Assembly (NCBI RefSeq): GCF_900327775.1
Contig: NZ_OUMZ01000006.1
Coordinates: 1 to 64,000, forward strand
DNA from: Roseovarius sp. EL26
GTDB lineage: Bacteria > Pseudomonadota > Alphaproteobacteria > Rhodobacterales > Rhodobacteraceae
Direction of reading: 5' to 3'
Length of the DNA: 64,000 nucleotides
Positions 9,218 to 16,984 of this stretch are shown here, piece after piece. The position numbers were made by a program, and so were the translations under genes. Numbering within the stretch: the stretch's first letter is position 1; every line of letters begins with the position of its first letter. Under the pieces are notes generated by a model. It was not told the DNA's origin. It was given only the letters and a program-made list of their open reading frames with translations, and made no database searches.

Positions 9218-10042
9218 ATGACAACCACGACAGCGTGGCTCTCAGTGTCAGCGACCGGCACCAGGACTTTCTACTTGGGGGCTGATAGTCAAGGTACTTC
9301 ACTTCAGACCGGTCAGGCCGTGTCGTTGCGCGAAAAAAAGGTATTTAACAGTGCTTCCACTCCTGAAATTTTTGCCCTCTCAGGCGATCTCCACTGGGGA
9401 AGCTCTTTTCTGCGTCGACTACTGATCGAAATTGACCGAGGCTTAATTGGGTCAACGATAGGCACCAGAGGGCGGGCCAAAGAGTTTTGTAGATTGTCTT
9501 GCGCCAGCCCGCCACTAGTTCCGATTTGCGAGCTCGAAATCCTGTACGGTGTGCGGGACGATGCAAACAATTCGGCAGATTTTCGGATTTATCGACTGCA
9601 TCATACTGGAAGTACGAGTTCTAGTTGGCAAGTGAACCAGGTCGGCGTGAGAGAGTTGGGCAGCGATATGTCGGCGCTTGTGTACAACTCGGGTCTAGGT
9701 GGTTCCGCAAATAAGAAGCGACAAAAATGGATTTCCGATGGGGATCAAGGAAATGTGGCACGGACTTGTTTTTGGTCACTTTGCGATTTGGTCAACGGAA
9801 TACCTTCAAAGTCGTTCATGACTGGCGGTCATCCACAGCTCTTAAAACTGGACCAACATGGTTTTGGCAAAGTGATCGGCGTAAAGTTCAATGGCGTCCC
9901 CACGGTCTACGGAAGGCGCACTACCGCACCTCAGAGTTTTGCGGACTACTGGGTTGATGAGAATTTCACCCAGTTAGATCCAAAAACCTTGGAAAAATAC
10001 AAACAAGGGCAGAGATACGGTCGAGGTCCCCAAGGGCGATAA
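9218..10042 (+). CDS. Proteasome/HslV-fold Ntn-hydrolase (candidate peptidase)
   Basis: A 274-residue protein. The N-terminus is MTTTTAWLSVSATGTR, followed by FYLGADSQGTS, which mirrors the HslV pattern of an N-terminal Thr strand and a GDGQVT turn. A candidate nucleophile Thr (2-5), Asp23 and Lys40/41 (in REKKVF) stand at nearly the same spacing as Thr1, Asp17 and Lys33 of proteasome beta subunits. SGDLHWGSSFLRR matches the following strand and helix. It is not HslV itself, being longer and unaccompanied by hslU. The gene follows the HNH gene by 7 bp. Removal of the initiator Met would expose Thr. It may cleave the HNH protein, the kinase or a host protein. Confidence 0.75.
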   Translation: MTTTTAWLSVSATGTRTFYLGADSQGTSLQTGQAVSLREKKVFNSASTPEIFALSGDLHWGSSFLRRLLIEIDRGLIGSTIGTRGRAKEFCRLSCASPPLVPICELEILYGVRDDANNSADFRIYRLHHTGSTSSSWQVNQVGVRELGSDMSALVYNSGLGGSANKKRQKWISDGDQGNVARTCFWSLCDLVNGIPSKSFMTGGHPQLLKLDQHGFGKVIGVKFNGVPTVYGRRTTAPQSFADYWVDENFTQLDPKTLEKYKQGQRYGRGPQGR

Positions 10043-10113
10043 AGGTTAGTCAGAAACTGGCAAACCGTCTGATCGGCAAGTACGTTACTCTATCCAGTTG
10101 AACCACTGGGTCA

Positions 10114-10298
10114 TCCATTTGAGCGATAAACACAAAATAGATGAATCTGCCTGAGCAGAATCACTCAAGGTTAAGGGGAATACACACCAATTGACCTGTA
10201 GTTGATGAAACGTTCGCTTCACCAGAGTGCAGTGATCAGCTGCTCTATCACTCAAAAAAAGGAAAAAACTGTGTCGTAAAGGAACGATCACATGTCAT
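10114..10298 (+). repeat. Right-end-like sequence of a first Tn7-like element
   Basis: The last 28 bp (10271-10298) are identical to 27670-27697. A second block, 10114-10160, resembles 27603-27649 (CCATTTGAGCGATA against CCATTTGATCGATA, then a shared CTGCC-GAGCAGA core). Both copies point the same way, so they look like two right ends rather than the two ends of one element. The stretch 10043-10270 has no gene. Confidence 0.7.
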
Positions 10299-10313
10299 TC
10301 GTCAATTGTGAAA

Positions 10314-10412
10314 TGTCATGAGACCTTTCCTCTGATTTTAGCTAAGTCTCTGTTTTCATTATGCAGGGTCATCATGCTGCGACAACTGTTTTTCCTTTAT
10401 CGACACTACTTT
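10314..10412. repeat. Left end of the Tn7-like element, candidate TnsB sites
   Basis: TGTCATGAGACCTTTCC begins at 10314 and TTCCTTTATCGACAC lies at 10392-10406. Both are degenerate inverted copies of the right-end motif at 27670-27697. Spaced, same-facing copies inside the terminus are the usual design of TnsB binding arrays. Confidence 0.55.
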
Positions 10413-10430
10413 TTTCCTTTGTTTGGGACG

Positions 10431-10461
10431 AAAAAAGCTGGCGACCGCGAAGTCGCCAGCT
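10431..10461 (-). terminator. Rho-independent terminator of the transposition operon
   Basis: On the reverse strand a perfect 9-bp stem GCTGGCGAC / GTCGCCAGC with a six-base loop is followed by six T residues. It lies just after the last leftward gene (stop at 10464) and would stop transcription before it leaves the element's left end. Confidence 0.85.
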
Positions 10462-10463
10462 CA

Positions 10464-10721
10464 CTACCAGTAATATTCATGCGGCTTGTGATCGTCGGGC
10501 CAAATCAGACCGTCAGTGTCCGCACCATTCAGAACTTCTTTTTCAAGCCGTTTTGTTTGATGCCGTCTTGGTCGGGTATGGCATATTTTATCGTGCCACC
10601 GTGGCCAATTGTTGAGCCAAAACGGTAACTCAGGTTTTATCCCGAGCCGATGTTCGAGACCGCGCGCTGAATAGGTTCCGCTGACAGCTGTGCGCGGTCG
10701 CTTTCTCTTAAAGTGAGCCAT
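10464..10721 (-). CDS. Conserved-looking 85-aa basic protein, function unknown
   Basis: An 85-residue basic protein, rich in Arg, His and Trp: it starts MAHFKRKRPRTAVSGTYSAR, holds FWLNNWPRWHDKI and THTRPRR-like segments, and ends HKPHEYYW. The composition is strongly protein-like and the stop is followed within a few bases by a perfect terminator hairpin, so this is a real last gene of the leftward transcript rather than a chance frame. I know of no assigned function; similar short basic proteins occur in phages and plasmids. It is separated by about 140 bp from the membrane protein gene upstream. It may be a nucleic-acid-binding accessory of the element. Confidence 0.65.
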   Translation of the reverse strand: MAHFKRKRPRTAVSGTYSARGLEHRLGIKPELPFWLNNWPRWHDKICHTRPRRHQTKRLEKEVLNGADTDGLIWPDDHKPHEYYW

Positions 10722-10857
10722 TTTTCAGGCCTTTCATGTAGTTGATTTACTACATGGCACCCTCCATCGATTTGGGTTTTGCGCGTTCGCGTCAAGGTCA
10801 GGAACGCGAGCATTAGAAGACTAAGACCGCTTCTATAGCTGTTGGTTCGGCCCAGTA

Positions 10858-11385
10858 CTAGCGTTCTATCCGGTCAGATATTTCATGGCTCAGCGTGCTG
10901 AACCCATCAATGAGAAGGATTGTTCCTCGAGCGAATGCAGCAAGGCCCATCATCATAAAATAGGCGATTACAGCCAGAGCACACCCACGTACGATCCATA
11001 CAATGAATTTCTGCCTGGCAGTAACTGCAGGGTTTTGACGTTCGTGTGTTCCGACTGTCATCGTAACAAACGTGGTGACAGAAACAGCCAAGATTGCGGC
11101 TAGAATACCAATTGTCATGGCGATCAGCGCCATCATCAGCTGCTGGGATTCCGGATAATCTCGTGCGTCATAAATAAATCGCATGGCGAAACCCAAGCCA
11201 GTGGATAGTGCGAGAAAAATTGTCGTCGCTGTTACGATCTCAAATTTGTACTTAACTGACATTTTATCGTTTCCTATTGATCTTTTTCGTTCGAGATTTT
11301 TGCGGATGGCAAGCTCGCGATACCTAGTTTTCATGCGGCGCGTCGGTTGGCGACGCCGATGCTGAAATTGTTGTTTGTTCATCAT
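10858..11385 (-). CDS. Three-helix inner membrane protein, unknown function
   Basis: A 175-residue protein. A very basic N-terminal tail (about 45 residues, with RRRQPTRR) leads into three hydrophobic segments near residues 50-70, 82-110 and 128-155, then a short polar tail. The positive-inside rule places the basic tail in the cytoplasm, where it could touch nucleic acid. The start overlaps the stop of the metallophosphoesterase gene by ATGA, and AAGGAG lies upstream, so the two are translationally coupled. I recognise no family. Coupling to the phosphoesterase and to tniQ suggests a role carried with the transposition operon, perhaps accessory rather than catalytic. Confidence 0.7.
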   Translation of the reverse strand: MMNKQQFQHRRRQPTRRMKTRYRELAIRKNLERKRSIGNDKMSVKYKFEIVTATTIFLALSTGLGFAMRFIYDARDYPESQQLMMALIAMTIGILAAILAVSVTTFVTMTVGTHERQNPAVTARQKFIVWIVRGCALAVIAYFMMMGLAAFARGTILLIDGFSTLSHEISDRIER

Positions 11386-11951
11386 TTCAGCTCCTTCGCG
11401 TTGTGTTCAACATCCTGCCAATGCTTATTCACAGGCAAAGATTTGGCACGACGCGCGATATCTTCGAACCGAACCGGCATGAAATCCCAAACATCGACGC
11501 CGACGTTGACGCTGTTGCGAGAACCCCTCCAGTTATTGTGAACATGACCGAAGATCTGAAGTGCATCACGGCGGGCGTGGTTCCACGTGATCATTGGGTA
11601 GTGGCACAGCGTGTGCGCCTGGTTTTTGGGGCCGTCCCTGACTTCAACGAGGTGCGAAATGCTGTCCCATGGCAGTTCCAGCGTTGGCTCTAAATCATGA
11701 TTGCCGATGATCAAATGTTTGCGCGCACCTGGGAGCTGACCGAATAGCATGTTGAGATATTCTGGCTCTTTTGATTTTGGGCCGAAAGCAAAATCACCCA
11801 CGATCCAAAGGTCATCGTCCGGGCCGACCTTGGACCAGAGGTTTTCTGTCAGCACGGTGTCCATGTGCCCGGCGCTGCGGAACGGGCGGCCACAGAACGG
11901 GATGACGTTCTCATGCCCGAAATGCGTGTCTGCTGTGTACCAATTCGTCAT
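11382..11951 (-). CDS. Calcineurin-like metallophosphoesterase
   Basis: A 189-residue protein with all metal-binding motifs of the calcineurin-like fold: YTADTHFGHENVI at the start (D and H), VGDFAFG (D), IGNHD (N, H), CHYPM (H) and GHVHNNW (H). It should be a two-metal phosphodiesterase or phosphatase, substrate unknown. Small versions of this family are frequent in phages and mobile elements. I chose the ATG at 11951, preceded by AAGGGAG; a longer frame to 11981 would overlap tniQ by about 29 bases. It ends in an ATGA overlap with the membrane protein gene. Presence inside a Tn7-type operon is unusual. Confidence 0.9.
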   Translation of the reverse strand: MTNWYTADTHFGHENVIPFCGRPFRSAGHMDTVLTENLWSKVGPDDDLWIVGDFAFGPKSKEPEYLNMLFGQLPGARKHLIIGNHDLEPTLELPWDSISHLVEVRDGPKNQAHTLCHYPMITWNHARRDALQIFGHVHNNWRGSRNSVNVGVDVWDFMPVRFEDIARRAKSLPVNKHWQDVEHNAKELK

Positions 11952-11952
11952 C

Positions 11953-13830
11953 TTAAATACTCCCTTTGGATGCAGGTTCATCCATTATCCAGCCGCTGTC
12001 ACACAGGACGCCCGCCAGATGTTTCCGTTCATAGATTTTGCTAAATCGAGGTGCCAGCTGGATTGGGTCGATCTTCAGCCGTTCTAACCTCGAAGATACG
12101 TGCTTTGCTTGCGTTCCAACCTGATTGGCCAAAATTCCCAATGTGACATAGCGTTCGAGAAACGCATCATGGGCCTCTGTCGGAATGATCGACATTGGCC
12201 GACGAGAGCGAGGGTGGCGCGTCTCGCAAGCCCTGATGTACCTCTCGTTCACAAGGTATGTGATTGTAGGGTCATTGACACGCAACACCCGTTTGAGCTG
12301 TTGCTTTGTGTAACCCTCCAACGGTGGCCCCTCAAAAAGATCTAAGATCTCTTCCAGGTCGACCGCCAGCGATGCCAACCCCACAGTTCCCCGCATTTTG
12401 CCAAGCCATTTGATGGTGCCATCAAGGATGAGAGGAACAACTTGCTCAACAGTCACTTTGGCTTTGTTGCACGCGACGCCGAGTTCCATGCAGCTCCCTG
12501 CCAGCTCGTCCACGGCCTCAGCTCGGTCGAGAAACAGGGCCAACACCCCATCGAGGTGGTCCGGTTTGTACAGCCCTTTCAAACCATCAAACGCGGCGAC
12601 CGGTTGCACCACACCAATCTTGCGTAATCGGTCAAACAGGGGGCGATTGACATTCAGGTATGCCGCAGCCTCGATACGATCAATGACATCAACCACCTCG
12701 CGAATGCGGGTTTCGCTTTCTTCTGCTGGAAAGTACCCCAAGTCCTCCGGGCTGGGCTTGCCGGTCTGTTTCCCACTAGCGAAGCCAAATCCGCCAAGAA
12801 AGCTCTTCAGGCGATTAGGATCCATTTCGAATTGGTTCGCGATCGTGGCAAATGAATGCAAATGGCGTTTTGGGCATTCCTCCCCCAAAATGACCTCACC
12901 TCGCCCAATCGGATAATTGCGAAAAACATATTGTCGGTAGACCGTGCGGATGGGTTCGTACCGATCATCGTGGGACATGCGTTCTAACCATCGCGCGAAG
13001 TGACCAAAGTCAGTGTAGTGTCCGGCTCGGGAACCGGTCGAACTGTCTTGAATGGACCTCAAGGCAGCGTTGATGCCGTCGCCACCTTTAGTGATAGCCG
13101 CAAATCCGGCGGCACCTGCTTCAGCTAGTTCTTCATCTGTCGACTTTGCAAAAGACGCCTTGGGCCCATAGATAGCCGCCAATCCAAGCATTTCAGACGT
13201 TTTTGCGATGACCTCAAGCGGGAACTCATCAAGCGCTGGGTCTCTAGTTGCACCGTCCAATCGACCATCCAAGTAGCGTTCGAACTTGGATGGTGTTCTA
13301 ACCTGACCGTCCCGTGCGGCGTCTTCAATGATGTCCCAATGATCGCGGATGCGCGCAAAGGTGTCATGCATATCACGCGGAAACTCGGCATCAGGCAAGT
13401 CAACCAAGACCGTATTGTGCTGATGGCAGGTACGGATTGATGAAATGTGCCAATAGATACGGGTATATGGCCCAAACTGCCCATGCTTTTCGCGATCAGC
13501 CAGCAGGCAGTGCGGGCAAACGCGCAACCTGCCGCGAAGAAATTGGCGACTGGAAACCGTTTCTCCAGCGACCCGAAAGCTCTTGTGATCATCTAAGCCG
13601 AAAACGAGCTCGCTCCTGTACCGGTCCAGATGTTCGCGCGGGACGCCTGACAATTCTGAGACATGATCGATCTCTTCGGACACCCCCTTGGCGAGACCTT
13701 TCCAATTTATGACCATGTCTTGGGCAAAGTCCTGAGCGTACTGGCTGCCATTAAAGGCAGCCAGATTTGAAACCAACGACGTTATGGTTTGCGCAGGACG
13801 AAGCGGGAGGGTTAATCCAAGTCGCATCAT
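11953..13830 (-). CDS. tniQ: TniQ/TnsD-family target-selection protein
   Basis: A 625-residue protein beginning with the TniQ domain (LGLTLPLRPAQTITSLVSNL) and a zinc finger, C105-x2-C108 ... C135-x2-H138 in RVCPHC and RTCHQH. Long helical segments with helix-turn-helix character fill the C-terminal half. It is as long as TnsD-type proteins (Tn7 TnsD is about 508), not the short Tn5053-type TniQ, which suggests sequence-specific target binding. The adjacent attachment site is the 3' flank of tRNA-Lys, so that gene is the most likely target. It overlaps tnsC by ATGA. Family call is firm; the target is inference. Confidence 0.9.
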   Translation of the reverse strand: MMRLGLTLPLRPAQTITSLVSNLAAFNGSQYAQDFAQDMVINWKGLAKGVSEEIDHVSELSGVPREHLDRYRSELVFGLDDHKSFRVAGETVSSRQFLRGRLRVCPHCLLADREKHGQFGPYTRIYWHISSIRTCHQHNTVLVDLPDAEFPRDMHDTFARIRDHWDIIEDAARDGQVRTPSKFERYLDGRLDGATRDPALDEFPLEVIAKTSEMLGLAAIYGPKASFAKSTDEELAEAGAAGFAAITKGGDGINAALRSIQDSSTGSRAGHYTDFGHFARWLERMSHDDRYEPIRTVYRQYVFRNYPIGRGEVILGEECPKRHLHSFATIANQFEMDPNRLKSFLGGFGFASGKQTGKPSPEDLGYFPAEESETRIREVVDVIDRIEAAAYLNVNRPLFDRLRKIGVVQPVAAFDGLKGLYKPDHLDGVLALFLDRAEAVDELAGSCMELGVACNKAKVTVEQVVPLILDGTIKWLGKMRGTVGLASLAVDLEEILDLFEGPPLEGYTKQQLKRVLRVNDPTITYLVNERYIRACETRHPRSRRPMSIIPTEAHDAFLERYVTLGILANQVGTQAKHVSSRLERLKIDPIQLAPRFSKIYERKHLAGVLCDSGWIMDEPASKGSI

Positions 13831-14834
13831 GCAGCCCTCCGGCGGTTCTTCGCATGGGGCGTCAATAGATCGACTTCTTCGTCGGGCGTCGCCAGTAGCG
13901 CCCGCGCATCCACGGCGCGGTAGTCGTCACACAGGAACGGATTCAGGTCATCGACGCAGCCAGATCGGCGTCGAAACGCTGCCGCAAAGTCGCGCAGGCC
14001 GAGCGGTGAATGATCTTCCAGCAGGGCCTCTTCTATCGCCGCGATGATGAGTTCAATGACCAAACCAAGTTCACCTGCACCCGCATGTATAAGGCGCTTT
14101 GTGAACTCCGCACTGTACGTGCCATCTGCGATCGGCAACTGTGCCGCATCGAGATATTGGGCCACAATCTCCGGCAAAATATTGCCGTGACTTGTGAAGC
14201 TGATCGGAGCCAAGTGAATTGGAACGAACCGCCGTGATAGCTGCGGATCCAGGTGAAGAAGATCTATCAGCGATGGCATCCCGCTCAACACAATGCCTGA
14301 TGGCCAAAGCCGGTTCTGCATCAGGGACTTCAGTGTATTCACGACCGATTGCATCTCGCGCTCATTACGATTGATATGAAGATCCTGCGCCTCATCCAAA
14401 TGCAGAAACAGCGTCTGGCGCTGTTCAAGGTGCCCCTGCAGTAGCTCCCAGATAATGCCAGCGGTGCGCTCGCGCCGGAGGGGGTATCCAAGCGCATTGA
14501 GACAGGACAGCCCCACGTGTTTGAGAGTCGCAGGCGACGGCACCGATAGGCTGACTACGTCTGCCCTAACTTTGCCGGGCGTCAGAAGTTGCAGATCGGG
14601 GTGTCGGTTGAATAGGTGCGATATCGCTGTGGATTTGCCCGATCCCGAATTGCCAATCAGGACGATCCCGCGTGCTTCGCTGGAGCGCCCTGCTTCCAGT
14701 TCGGCCCTGCGCCGGTAGAGTAAAAGGTCGAATTGGTACTGGAGGTCAGCAAAGTGCGTGTTTGGCACGAATTTCGCACAAAGATCTGAAATTACTCGGC
14801 CTGTGGCGATCGCTTTTTCTTTGTTCAGTGACAT
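13827..14834 (-). CDS. tnsC: TnsC-like AAA+ ATPase, transposition regulator
   Basis: A 335-residue AAA+ protein. Walker A is GNSGSGKST (residues 61-69) and Walker B is LFLHLDEAQD (142-151), with the TniB/TnsC-type HLDEAQDLH extension and a following LMQNRLWPSGIVLSGMPSL sensor-like region. It should form ATP-dependent filaments on DNA that connect the TniQ-bound target to the TnsA/TnsB transposase and give target immunity. It overlaps tnsB by one base and tniQ by four, as in a tightly coupled tns operon. It is shorter than TnsC of Tn7 (about 555), as in many Tn7-like relatives. Confidence 0.92.
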   Translation of the reverse strand: MSLNKEKAIATGRVISDLCAKFVPNTHFADLQYQFDLLLYRRRAELEAGRSSEARGIVLIGNSGSGKSTAISHLFNRHPDLQLLTPGKVRADVVSLSVPSPATLKHVGLSCLNALGYPLRRERTAGIIWELLQGHLEQRQTLFLHLDEAQDLHINRNEREMQSVVNTLKSLMQNRLWPSGIVLSGMPSLIDLLHLDPQLSRRFVPIHLAPISFTSHGNILPEIVAQYLDAAQLPIADGTYSAEFTKRLIHAGAGELGLVIELIIAAIEEALLEDHSPLGLRDFAAAFRRRSGCVDDLNPFLCDDYRAVDARALLATPDEEVDLLTPHAKNRRRAA

Positions 14835-16984
14835 TATTTGTCCTCCAGTTTCAGAGTTGGATTTGCAGTGGGTTGGGTGGTGTCGATTGGGTCGTCGCTG
14901 CCTTCTTTTTCGGGTTGAGGCGGGACGTTACTGCTCTTGAGCGCGGTCCCCGTCTCAAAACGCTGCCCCATAAGTTCTGGTTCGCCCGACGGCGAACCGA
15001 TGTCTGGTCGTGGTTTGAATGTGGTCCCGTGAAACAGGTCACCCTGTAGTTTGAGGACTTGTTCCTTTGTGAGGTCGTGTGGACCGACGCCCGCGCGCAA
15101 TGCAGCACTGTGGCAGATGGCATCGATGTTCTTTAAGGCCCGTTCGCGAAGCTCACTCGACAGCTCACTTTTTGCCTTGTTGTGAGTTCGAATTTCACGA
15201 AATTCGGCAACCCAATTGGCCAAATGAACACCATCAAGGTCGCAATCCAAGGAATCTGCTGTGACCCAAGTGTCCCCGATCAGAATGGAAATCGCACCAA
15301 TATCGTGCGGATCGACTTTGATCCGCATTTGGCGATTTGCATGAGAATGCCAGTACTCTTGGAGCTCCGGGCACGTGTAGTGGTTTCCAAACACAACGAT
15401 GCCGCGTTTCGAGAGTTTCCGCTGCATGCTGATACCAACGGCTGACCGGATCGTGTGGCGGTCTGGCGGCGCGTTAACGAAGTACTTCTTCTCTAGCTCT
15501 TCCCAACAATCGGCAGGAGATTGAAAGTCCAAACCGGTGTGTTGGTGATGATGATAGAAATCCACAAAGAAGATCGTTAGAATCCGGGTAAGATCGTCAT
15601 CGTCGAGAATGGCGCGACCTTCGGAATCATAGTCGCCACGTGCTGATGGTTTGTGGAATGCGCGACCAAATATCCGTATCAGCAGCTTTGAATTTAGCGT
15701 ACCAAACACGCGCTCGATTTCAGCACGCAGCTCGGGCACCTTCACAGTTGGAAAAAACATCGTGCCACCAAGCGCGGTGACAGCAGAAATGAACTCGTCA
15801 CTAGCGAAGGCGGATCCGGTGTCGCATGCGACGGTTCCAAGACCACCAAAGAATGGCCACGGCGACTCCGCACCCATCGCCTTGGCGATGTCCGTCTTGT
15901 CGCGAACCACCATCCTCAAGAGTTTGATGGCTTCTTCTGCCGACGGATTCTTGGCAACACGAATGCCAAGTATGACGCGCGACCGGGTATCGATCGCGCA
16001 ACAAAACCATCGCCTCCCATGTGGCAAAGATTTCTTCACGTGGTCTGGAAGGCAGTCGTAGATGCCCAATTTACTGAAGTACGTGATCAGATCCATTTCA
16101 CATTCATCGAATTCGATCCGATCAATGAGGAACTGTTTCGCAATTCCCCCGGCGGAAAGGGCAAACTCCTTCCGTGCTGCAGGGACACCATGGAAAATCG
16201 CATAGAGTTCAGCCTGGTTCATGCTCGAGATGCGTCTTTCAACGGTGCGTTGAGAGGGAACCCCTAGCGGCGCAACTCCCTCATCCGCTCGTTCTAAGTT
16301 TAGCTTAATGAGCCGCTTGATGACCTCTCGAGCAATCTCCGCCTTGTTGTTCATCTCTCGGCTTGCGATTTCACGGATCAACCGCAGAACAATGACTTCG
16401 GTCTCTTCGTCAAACTTTGCACCAACTTTGGTTGCGCGATACCAACCGGGCGCAAGGCTCAGCAGATTGTAGCCAAACCTCCGGAGCGTGGAGAACTTGG
16501 TCCGTATGGTTTTTGGGCACGGTAGCTCGCGTGTGTTCATATCCGTGAACCCCTGAATCTTGACGCCGATATTGTGACGTTTTGATTCAATTTCGTTCAT
16601 CTTGGCTTGCAGCGCCGCCTTGCCTAAACCGATGCTGGCATCTGTCAGAGATATTTCTCCTGCGTCGTACATCGCCTTCAACGCCATGCAGATGACGAAG
16701 TACCAAATGGTCTTTTTACGGGAATGATCAGACAGGTGATCCAAGGTCAAAGCTGGCATGGATGTCGCAAGCTTTGTTTGGCTGAGGTCGTAGTAGTCCC
16801 GATCATACCGCCACTGAGATGACTTCTGAAACTCGGCCAATTGTTCGTAGGTGTAGTGTTCTACGCCACCCTTTCCACCTTCTCTCAGCCAACTGGTTGT
16901 TGTCTCATCCTGACCCAAGAATCTGCAATGGGGCGGATACCCAATGAATGCGCGATCATTTGTTGTAAATCGTTGTTTCAGCAT
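14834..16984 (-). CDS. tnsB: TnsB-like DDE transposase
   Basis: A 716-residue retroviral-integrase-fold transposase, close in length to Tn7 TnsB (702). The DDE triad can be placed at D293 (RIEFDEC), D388 (GTVACDTGSAF) and E424 (ELRAEIERVFGTLNSKL), with the 35-residue-type D-to-E spacing of the family. N-terminal helical DNA-binding domains precede it and a Mu-like beta-barrel and C-terminal tail rich in Pro, Ser and Lys follow. It makes the 3' end cuts and joins the ends to the target. The start overlaps the end of tnsA by seven bases. Confidence 0.95.
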   Translation of the reverse strand: MLKQRFTTNDRAFIGYPPHCRFLGQDETTTSWLREGGKGGVEHYTYEQLAEFQKSSQWRYDRDYYDLSQTKLATSMPALTLDHLSDHSRKKTIWYFVICMALKAMYDAGEISLTDASIGLGKAALQAKMNEIESKRHNIGVKIQGFTDMNTRELPCPKTIRTKFSTLRRFGYNLLSLAPGWYRATKVGAKFDEETEVIVLRLIREIASREMNNKAEIAREVIKRLIKLNLERADEGVAPLGVPSQRTVERRISSMNQAELYAIFHGVPAARKEFALSAGGIAKQFLIDRIEFDECEMDLITYFSKLGIYDCLPDHVKKSLPHGRRWFCCAIDTRSRVILGIRVAKNPSAEEAIKLLRMVVRDKTDIAKAMGAESPWPFFGGLGTVACDTGSAFASDEFISAVTALGGTMFFPTVKVPELRAEIERVFGTLNSKLLIRIFGRAFHKPSARGDYDSEGRAILDDDDLTRILTIFFVDFYHHHQHTGLDFQSPADCWEELEKKYFVNAPPDRHTIRSAVGISMQRKLSKRGIVVFGNHYTCPELQEYWHSHANRQMRIKVDPHDIGAISILIGDTWVTADSLDCDLDGVHLANWVAEFREIRTHNKAKSELSSELRERALKNIDAICHSAALRAGVGPHDLTKEQVLKLQGDLFHGTTFKPRPDIGSPSGEPELMGQRFETGTALKSSNVPPQPEKEGSDDPIDTTQPTANPTLKLEDK

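Larger units (their letters stand above)
1650..10298. mobile_element. Probable older Tn7-like element, remnant with defence cargo
   Basis: The region ends on the right in the same 28-bp terminal sequence as the intact element next door. It has no transposition genes, only an R-M system and the kinase/HNH/peptidase operon. The left boundary is not identified and is set only at the first cargo gene. The picture is of an earlier insertion at the same attachment site, later displaced from the tRNA by a second insertion. Confidence 0.4.

Noticed and set aside
10043..10313. A CRISPR array or CRISPR-linked targeting for the Tn7-like element
   Set aside because: No regularly spaced direct repeats or cas genes occur anywhere in the element; the repeats seen are transposon ends.
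12398..12916. A 172-codon forward open frame opposite tniQ
   Set aside because: It is the antisense shadow of tniQ, with Ser/Arg/Pro-rich low-complexity text.
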